A DNA stretch of 5,596 bases, taken from positions 1 through 5,596 of the forward strand of contig JAQCLA010000171.1 in assembly GCA_027592105.1 (NCBI GenBank), read 5' to 3'. This document shows positions 1 through 5,596 of the stretch, one piece after another. This stretch comes from Pseudomonadota bacterium. Its GTDB lineage: Bacteria > Pseudomonadota > Alphaproteobacteria > Rhodobacterales > Rhodobacteraceae. The notes beneath the pieces were generated by a model. It was not told where the DNA came from, did not search any database, and was given only the letters and a program-made list of their open reading frames with translations. A program made the translations under genes and the position numbers. Every line of letters starts with the position of its first letter. The stretch's first letter is position 1.

Positions 1-509
1 CTGTCACGCTTGCCGATGTGGCGCTGCACGAAGGCGCGATGATCCCGATCTGGTCAATCGCGCCTTATCGCGGGCAGGAAAAAACCGTTGCGGCGCATTT
101 GCAAAAAACCATGGGTCTTGGATTTCCGCCCGCCGGTGCGCTTTTGTCGAAAGGGGCGGTCAGCATCGCGTGGTCAGGCTATGATCAGGCGTTCTTGATG
201 GGGGGCGCACCCGATGCGGGGCTATCGGCCCATGCCGCACTCAGCGATCAATCCGATGCTTGGGCGCGGCTGATCTTGTCCGGCCCTTTGGCGCGCGCGG
301 TCTTGGCACGGCTGGTGCCGATCGACCTGTCGGCTGCGGCTTTTCCTGTGGGTGCGGCGGCGCGCAGCATGCTGGATCATATAAACCTGCTGATCTTGCA
401 CGCCGACGAGGGGGTGTTCACCCTGATGATCTACCGCTCGATGGCAGCAACGGCGGTGCATGAGTTATCGCAGGTAATGCGGATGGTCAGCGCACGGGCC
501 GCGATCTGA
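1..509 (+). CDS. soxG: Sarcosine oxidase gamma subunit-like protein, 5' end outside window
   Basis: This is probably the gamma subunit of heterotetrameric sarcosine oxidase, a cytoplasmic complex that oxidatively demethylates sarcosine to glycine and passes the one-carbon unit to tetrahydrofolate. The reading frame (codons from position 3) is open from the window edge to TGA at 507-509. A GTG at 18 could start translation, but the frame continues upstream as V-T-L-A-D, and family members usually carry roughly 15-25 more residues, so I treat the gene as 5' truncated. Recognisable family features are an I-A-P-Y-R-G-Q-E-K stretch near the start, the S-D-Q-S-D-A-W-A-R motif at about one half, then L-S-G-P and A-R-L-V-P-I-D-L, and a C-terminal Y-R-S-M-A-A-T-A-V-H-E-L. 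The alpha subunit gene would be expected just upstream but is not visible. The gene meets the next one tail to tail with 2 bases between stops. Family assignment is from remembered sequences; a divergent GcvT-like paralogue is the main alternative. Confidence 0.8.
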   Translation, partial: VTLADVALHEGAMIPIWSIAPYRGQEKTVAAHLQKTMGLGFPPAGALLSKGAVSIAWSGYDQAFLMGGAPDAGLSAHAALSDQSDAWARLILSGPLARAVLARLVPIDLSAAAFPVGAAARSMLDHINLLILHADEGVFTLMIYRSMAATAVHELSQVMRMVSARAAI

Positions 510-511
510 GC

Positions 512-931
512 TTAGGCGTCGGGATGCGGGCGCAAGCCGCGCATCGCCAAGGCCTTGGCGGTGATCGCCTCCATATCGCGCGCCATCACAGGATCGTTGT
601 AACGCATATCCGCCACCCGCCGCGCCCAGACGCGATGGGCATTGCGTAGCTGCGCATTGGTGCGCTGATTGGGGTCGAGATGGCGCGTCAGGCGCACACG
701 GATTTGCGTTTCATTGAAGCTTTGGATCGGACGCTGCATCAGCTCGGCCACGGCCCGCTCGAAAGGGTCGATCACAACCGGCGCGGGGGCTGCGCGACCG
801 CCACCCATCGCCAAGAACACCAGCACGACGGCCACGCCGATCACAGCGGCGATGGCAAATCCCGTTTGCGACGCCACAGCACCATTTTCGCTTTTGCGAA
901 AGCCACGCGCAAGCGCGCCGATGTCTGACAT
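512..931 (-). CDS. Small single-pass membrane protein of unknown function with prepilin-like N-terminus
   Basis: I do not recognise a family. From the ATG at 931-929 the product has 139 residues. A short basic N-terminus (R9, R12, K13) is followed by S-E-N-G-A-V-A at 14-20, one hydrophobic segment at about 23-42, a Gly-rich and Ala-Pro-rich turn (43-53), and a charged C-terminal part of about 90 residues rich in Arg, Asp, Asn and Met, likely helical. The N-terminus resembles Flp/TadE-type prepilins, with G17-A18 as a possible peptidase site, although the Glu usually found at +5 is Gln here. An in-frame ATG at 943 would add M-W-W-I. I prefer 931 because a GGTGG element lies just upstream on this strand, but neither start has a strong Shine-Dalgarno match. 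The gene is divergent from dnaG and convergent with soxG, so it is probably transcribed alone. The hydrophobic segment in a sensible position argues that it is real, not a shadow of the overlapping Arg/Ser-rich frame on the other strand. Confidence 0.7.
   Translation of the reverse strand: MSDIGALARGFRKSENGAVASQTGFAIAAVIGVAVVLVFLAMGGGRAAPAPVVIDPFERAVAELMQRPIQSFNETQIRVRLTRHLDPNQRTNAQLRNAHRVWARRVADMRYNDPVMARDMEAITAKALAMRGLRPHPDA
521..548 (+). terminator. Strong hairpin just after soxG stop, possible terminator or 3' end
   Basis: Starting 11 bases after the soxG stop, the + strand can fold into a stem in which 523-531 pairs with 536-545, with one bulged base (G539). Two further G-C pairs (521-522 with 547-548) form if G546 is also bulged. 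The loop, 532-535, is GCAA, a GNRA-type tetraloop, which is stabilising in RNA. No T-run follows, so this is not a textbook intrinsic terminator. It could mark or protect the 3' end of the soxG transcript. It lies inside the last codons of the opposing membrane protein gene, so coding constraint or chance in GC-rich DNA is the alternative. Confidence 0.35.
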
Positions 932-986
932 GATCCACCACATGCGCCGAAACTTGCATCCGACTGCGGCAGGATTGGGACAAAAG

Positions 987-1001
987 CGCGAAAGCTTCGC
1001 G
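987..1001. repeat. Short inverted repeat in the spacer upstream of dnaG
   Basis: CGCGAA (987-992) and TTCGCG (996-1001) form perfect 6-base arms around the three bases AGC. The repeat sits in the 137-base spacer between the divergent membrane protein gene and dnaG, 32 bases before the proposed dnaG -35 element. It could be a regulator site serving either gene. There is no T-run on either strand, so a terminator role is unlikely. Arms this short can arise by chance in GC-rich sequence. Confidence 0.3.
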
Positions 1002-1033
1002 ATTTCATCCCCAGCCTTTATTGGGCGACGGGC

Positions 1034-1062
1034 TGGACAGGGCGGCTGCGGCTCCCGATATT
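1034..1062 (+). promoter_or_regulatory. Predicted sigma-70 type promoter for dnaG
   Basis: TGGACA (1034-1039) matches the -35 consensus TTGACA at five of six positions. After exactly 17 bases, GATATT (1057-1062) matches TATAAT at four of six, including the important second A and last T. Counting +1 as the seventh base after the -10 hexamer puts the transcription start at 1069, the A of the dnaG ATG. This would give a leaderless mRNA, and it fits the lack of any Shine-Dalgarno sequence before that ATG. It is a prediction by eye; promoters further upstream may also feed dnaG. Confidence 0.45.
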
Positions 1063-1068
1063 GCGCGT

Positions 1069-3018
1069 ATGAGTCTTCCCCCCGGTTTCCTTGATGAGCT
1101 GCGCAACCGTCTCTCGATCACCCAGGTGGTCGGGCGAAAGGTGATTTGGGACAGCCGCAAATCGAACCAAGCAAAGGGCGATATGTGGGCGCCCTGCCCG
1201 TTTCATCAGGAAAAATCGGCATCCTTCCATGTCGATGATCGCAAGGGGTTTTATTATTGCTTCGGCTGTCATGCCAAGGGCGATGCCATCTCCTTTGTGC
1301 AGAGCACCGAGAACATGGGCTTTATGGAGGCGATCGAGCTTTTGGCCCGCGAGGCCGGTATGCAAATGCCCGCCCGCGACCCGCAAGCTGCGCAAAAAGC
1401 CGACCAGAACCAACGGCTTGCCGCGGCGACCGAGGCTGCTGTGGGCTTTTTCAAACTGCAGCTTCAGACCGCCGCAGGCGCGGCCGCGCGCGCCTATCTG
1501 GAAAAGCGCGGCTTGGATGCGGCCACGCTAACCCGTTTCGAAATCGGCTTTGCACCGCCGGCGCGGCAAGCGGGATTTGGGGCGTTGACGGCCAAGGGGA
1601 TCGCGGCGGAGGATTTGATCGGTGCAGGCCTTGCCAGTCGGCCCGATGATGGCGGCGCGCCCTATGACGCATTTCGCGACCGGATCATCTTCCCGATCCG
1701 CGACGCGCGTGGGCGCTGCATCGGCTTTGGGGGCCGCGCCATGGCCGCCGATGCGCGCGCCAAATACCTCAATTCGCGCGAGACACCGCTGTTTGACAAG
1801 GGACGCGCGCTTTACAACCACGGCCCCGCCCGCGAAGCGGCAGGCAAGGGCCAGCCCTTGATCGTGGCCGAAGGCTACATGGATGTCATCGCGCTGGTCA
1901 AAGCCGGTTTCGAGGCGGCGGTGGCCCCACTCGGCACGGCGGTGACCGAGGATCAGCTGCGCCTGATGTGGCGCATGGCCGATGAGCCGATCATCGCGCT
2001 CGATGGCGACAAGGCGGGCATCAGGGCGGCGATGCGCTTGGTCGATCTGGCGCTGCCATTGCTTGAGCCGGGCAAGACCTTGCTCTTTTGCATTCTGCCC
2101 GAAGGGCAAGACCCCGATGATTTGTTGAAAGCGCGCGGGGCTGAGGCGATGCGCGCGCTGCTCGAAGGCGCCGAGCCCTTGGTGCGCATGTTGTGGCGGC
2201 GCGAGACCGAAGGCCAGATTTTCGATAGCCCCGAGCGGCGCGCAGCCCTCGACCAACGTTTGCGCAAATGCATCGCGCGCATCCCCGACCAAGGGCTGCG
2301 CCGCCATTACGGCGAGGCCTTGGCCGATCTGCGTCGCGCCTTGTTTCGCCCACCGCAACAAGACCAAGGGCCACGCCAGGGTCGCGGCGATTGGCGCGCC
2401 CGCGGCTTTGCCGAGGCGCAGACCCCCTTGGCCGAAACCCGCAACTCGGCCTTGGGGTCAGGCACGCTGGGGGCCGATGATCTGCGGATCACGCTGATCT
2501 TGGCCACGCTGTGCCGCTATCCCGCGCTGATCGCGACATTCGAGGATGATCTTGAAAAGCTCGACCCCGCCCAACCCGCCTATAGCGCGCTGGTCGATCT
2601 GTTGATCGCAACCCGCGCCAGCGATGCGGAGGCTTTGGCCGCCGAATGTGGCCAGGCGGGCCTTAGCGAGACGCACGAATCACTCAGATCCATGCCGCAT
2701 CTGCGCATCACGCCGATTCTGATCGGCCCGCCCGATCCCGAAAAGGCACGGGCCTGCCTGACTGAGGAATTCGCCAAATATCACGCCAGCCGCGCCTTGG
2801 CCGCCGAGATGACCGAAGCGCTGGAAGACCTCGAAAACATGGCGGAAGGTGATTCTCGTCTTGTTCGTAGGCTCAATCACGCCGTACAGACACGCCATCG
2901 GGCGGGGCGCGGTGCCACGGTTCAAGCCAATGGCACTGTCAGTGAAGACACAGCCGCGCTGTCGAAAGGCTTGCACGCCTTGATAGAGGCGCGCGTCTGG
3001 GAGAAGAAAAGCCGCTGA
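1069..3018 (+). CDS. dnaG: DNA primase DnaG
   Basis: DnaG synthesises the short RNA primers used by DNA polymerase at the replication fork, working with the replicative helicase DnaB. The 649-residue product has the usual bacterial length and domain order. An N-terminal CHC2 zinc domain has ligands C43, H46, C64 and C67 and contains the signature F-Y-Y-C-F-G-C-H. The catalytic core includes F-R-D-R-I-I-F-P-I-R-D at about 201-211, Y-L-N-S-R-E-T-P at 233-240, and a TOPRIM fold with E268-G-Y-M-D-V and the metal-binding D312-G-D314-K. D348-P-D-D follows. A Gln/Arg/Gly-rich linker (about 426-468) leads to a diverged C-terminal helicase-interaction domain (about 469-649). The frame extends upstream to a TTG at 1021, but M-S-L-P-P-G-F-L-D-E-L is the usual family N-terminus, so I start at the ATG at 1069. 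No Shine-Dalgarno sequence is visible there. All key residues are present. rpoD lies 109 bases downstream; rpsU is not immediately upstream, unlike in enterobacteria. Confidence 0.98.
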   Translation: MSLPPGFLDELRNRLSITQVVGRKVIWDSRKSNQAKGDMWAPCPFHQEKSASFHVDDRKGFYYCFGCHAKGDAISFVQSTENMGFMEAIELLAREAGMQMPARDPQAAQKADQNQRLAAATEAAVGFFKLQLQTAAGAAARAYLEKRGLDAATLTRFEIGFAPPARQAGFGALTAKGIAAEDLIGAGLASRPDDGGAPYDAFRDRIIFPIRDARGRCIGFGGRAMAADARAKYLNSRETPLFDKGRALYNHGPAREAAGKGQPLIVAEGYMDVIALVKAGFEAAVAPLGTAVTEDQLRLMWRMADEPIIALDGDKAGIRAAMRLVDLALPLLEPGKTLLFCILPEGQDPDDLLKARGAEAMRALLEGAEPLVRMLWRRETEGQIFDSPERRAALDQRLRKCIARIPDQGLRRHYGEALADLRRALFRPPQQDQGPRQGRGDWRARGFAEAQTPLAETRNSALGSGTLGADDLRITLILATLCRYPALIATFEDDLEKLDPAQPAYSALVDLLIATRASDAEALAAECGQAGLSETHESLRSMPHLRITPILIGPPDPEKARACLTEEFAKYHASRALAAEMTEALEDLENMAEGDSRLVRRLNHAVQTRHRAGRGATVQANGTVSEDTAALSKGLHALIEARVWEKKSR

Positions 3019-3025
3019 CCGATCT

Positions 3026-3046
3026 ATGCGAATCAGTGATTCGCAT
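3026..3046. promoter_or_regulatory. Perfect 21-bp palindrome between dnaG and rpoD
   Basis: ATGCGAATCA (3026-3035) and TGATTCGCAT (3037-3046) are exact reverse complements around a single central G, starting 8 bases after the dnaG stop. Each arm contains a GANTC site (3030-3034 and 3038-3042), the target of the alphaproteobacterial cell-cycle methylase CcrM. In DNA it has the form of an operator for a dimeric regulator. In RNA it would fold into a 9-bp stem with a 3-base loop between the two cistrons, where it could act as a processing, stabilising or attenuating structure. No T-run follows, so an intrinsic terminator is unlikely. The palindrome is certain; its role is inference. Confidence 0.6.
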
Positions 3047-3078
3047 TACATAACTTGCAGTAGCAAGGAATTGGCCGC

Positions 3079-3097
3079 CGGAATGGCTGCCATTCTG
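3079..3097 (+). other. Small hairpin in the rpoD leader
   Basis: GAATGG (3081-3086) pairs with CCATTC (3090-3095) across the loop CTG. The stem extends by a G-T wobble (3080/3096) and a C-G pair (3079/3097). It lies 16 bases before the rpoD Shine-Dalgarno sequence, so it should not block ribosome binding directly. Together with the upstream palindrome it makes most of this spacer structured in RNA. It may be a stability or processing element, or chance. Confidence 0.35.
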
Positions 3098-3113
3098 CCG
3101 CCACACGACGCCG

Positions 3114-3118
3114 AAGGA
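3114..3118 (+). promoter_or_regulatory. Ribosome binding site deciding the rpoD start
   Basis: AAGGA lies 9 bases before the ATG at 3128. It is the only good Shine-Dalgarno match upstream of rpoD and supports 3128 over the in-frame ATG at 3026, which lies inside the palindrome. Confidence 0.75.
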
Positions 3119-3127
3119 CACCTGCGC

Positions 3128-5125
<1,998 letters not shown>

Positions 5126-5155
5126 ACCGATCACGACAGTGCTGAGTATGGAGTG

Positions 5156-5169
5156 TTTTCACGTGAAAA
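5156..5169. repeat. 14-bp perfect palindrome enclosing a GTG start codon
   Basis: The sequence TTTTCACGTGAAAA is its own reverse complement. It begins three bases after the GGAG Shine-Dalgarno element of the downstream small gene, and its centre contains that gene's GTG start (5163-5165). It could be a binding site for a dimeric regulator. As RNA it could form a weak 5-bp stem with a 4-base loop holding part of the start codon. Low-complexity AT flanks make chance possible. Confidence 0.4.
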
Positions 5170-5444
5170 GATTTATCATTTGCGCCTTGCTATTGAACTG
5201 CACTCCTGCCCTCGCTCAAAGCGTTCCAGATATTGAAGGCGACTGCGTTTCAGCAGCGCATTTTATTATTGCAGAACTTGAAGAAGTTGACGCTGACCAC
5301 GGCATCGTTCTTCGTGAGCTCGCCCGACAACTTCTTCAAGAAAGTAGCGATAGCCCAAGTGGACCCTACATTTGCCAAGCATACGTTTTGATGGGGGAAC
5401 GTGGCACCCTTCGAAATATTGCACTCGAATACTATTTGGATTGA
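5163..5444 (+). CDS. Small predicted secreted protein of unknown function
   Basis: I do not recognise a family. Translation from the GTG at 5163 gives 93 residues with a classic Sec signal peptide: K2-R3, a hydrophobic core at about 4-13, then T-P-A-L-A, with cleavage likely after A18. C13 is not in a proper lipobox because Asn precedes it, so an ordinary periplasmic or secreted protein is more likely than a lipoprotein. The mature part of about 75 residues is acidic in its first half (E-L-E-E-V-D-A-D), probably helical, and has two cysteines (C28, C71) that could form a disulfide. GGAG at 5150-5153, 9 bases before the GTG, supports this start over the in-frame GTG at 5139 and ATG at 5148, which would add residues before the signal peptide. 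The gene begins 37 bases after rpoD. GC is about 47% by my count, against 62% and 53% in two 60-base samples of dnaG and rpoD, and codon choice is more AT-tolerant, which suggests late acquisition or weak selection. Confidence 0.65.
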   Translation: MKRFIICALLLNCTPALAQSVPDIEGDCVSAAHFIIAELEEVDADHGIVLRELARQLLQESSDSPSGPYICQAYVLMGERGTLRNIALEYYLD

Positions 5445-5476
5445 GCAGATCGCAAAATATTGCCTGCACATTTTTT
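5445..5476 (+). terminator. Probable weak rho-independent terminator after the small secreted gene
   Basis: Immediately after the stop codon, GCAG (5445-5448) pairs with CTGC (5464-5467) and GCAA (5452-5455) with TTGC (5460-5463). Bases 5449-5451 are bulged and the loop is AATA. Six T residues (5471-5476) follow after three bases. Stem, loop and T-run are in the right order for an intrinsic terminator, but the bulge and A-T pairs make it weak. It would end transcription coming from rpoD or from the small gene. Confidence 0.45.
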
Positions 5477-5499
5477 CCAAGCACCCCCAAAAGGACGGC

Positions 5500-5517
5500 A
5501 TGATTGCCCACCCCTAA
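5500..5517 (+). other. Possible five-codon leader reading frame before the last gene
   Basis: ATG at 5500 opens a frame reading M-I-A-H-P and stops at TAA (5515-5517). AAGGA (5491-5495) precedes the ATG by 4 bases, and the TAA overlaps the TAAGG that serves as ribosome site for the gene at 5528. Translation here would bring ribosomes to that site. A frame this short may well be chance. Confidence 0.2.
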
Positions 5518-5527
5518 GGCCGTTTCC

Positions 5528-5596
5528 ATGACCACACTCCGCCGCCTTCTCGCAGCATTGCCCTATGGCGTGCTGATCGTGATCTGCCTGAATTGG
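5528..5596 (+). CDS. 5' end of a membrane or exported protein gene, cut by window end
   Basis: The ATG at 5528 begins a frame that stays open for 23 codons to the window edge. The visible part has L-R-R at 4-6 followed by a hydrophobic run containing L-I-V-I, typical of a signal peptide or first membrane helix. TAAGG (5515-5519) lies 8 bases before the ATG, a good ribosome-binding arrangement. GC-rich, CGC- and CTG/CTC-using codons resemble the chromosomal background and not the small gene before it. Too little is visible to name a family. Confidence 0.6.
   Translation, partial: MTTLRRLLAALPYGVLIVICLNW

Noticed and set aside
1011..1036. CCAGCC/GGCTGG inverted repeat with a 14-base loop upstream of dnaG
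   Set aside because: Only six pairs with a long loop in GC-rich DNA. It overlaps the proposed -35 region and is upstream of the proposed transcription start, so there is no reason to assign it a function.
1021..1068. N-terminal extension of DnaG from the TTG at 1021
   Set aside because: The 16 added residues are not seen in the family, and the proposed promoter lies within this stretch.
669..1094. A 141-codon plus-strand frame overlapping the membrane protein gene and the start of dnaG
   Set aside because: The product is rich in Arg, Ser, Thr and Pro with no domain or helix pattern. It runs across both the minus-strand gene and the dnaG start, and has no plausible start context.
1528..2367. 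A 279-codon open frame on the minus strand across dnaG
   Set aside because: Same situation: codon register matches dnaG exactly and the composition (Gln, Arg, His-rich) is that of reverse-complemented GC-rich coding sequence.
3026..3127. N-terminal extension of RpoD from the ATG at 3026
   Set aside because: The ATG lies in the palindrome without a ribosome site, the added 34 residues do not resemble sigma factors, and the ATG at 3128 has AAGGA and gives the usual N-terminus.

Overview
The window looks like an ordinary chromosomal stretch from a high-GC alphaproteobacterium, most likely Rhodobacterales. The evidence is the adjacent dnaG and rpoD pair, the family-specific wording of both proteins, and a short-form sarcosine oxidase gamma-type protein at the left edge. 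Lineage is judged from remembered family sequences, not from a search.

Layout, left to right. Positions 1-509 hold the 3' part of a soxG-like gene (+). It runs tail to tail, with a 2-base gap, into a small single-pass membrane protein gene on the minus strand (512-931). A 137-base divergent spacer (932-1068) follows, carrying a short inverted repeat and a good sigma-70-like promoter placed so that dnaG mRNA could start at its own AUG. dnaG (1069-3018) encodes a complete 649-residue DNA primase. The 109-base dnaG-rpoD spacer contains a perfect 21-bp odd palindrome, a second small hairpin and a clear Shine-Dalgarno sequence. rpoD (3128-5125) encodes a complete 665-residue primary sigma factor. 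Beyond it lie a small AT-richer gene for a predicted secreted protein (5163-5444), a probable weak terminator, and the first 23 codons of another gene starting at 5528.

Primase and the housekeeping sigma factor form the core of the classical macromolecular synthesis operon, here without rpsU immediately upstream. DnaG makes primers for replication and RpoD directs RNA polymerase to housekeeping promoters. Linking them, with structured RNA between, fits the known theme of differential expression from one transcript. The soxG fragment belongs to a separate unit (sarcosine catabolism) that ends here.

I found no mobile element, CRISPR array, RNA gene or obvious new multi-gene system. The most rewarding signals are regulatory (possible leaderless dnaG, the palindrome with two GANTC sites before rpoD, the palindrome around the GTG start of the small secreted gene). 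The membrane protein is also notable for an N-terminus resembling a Flp-type prepilin.
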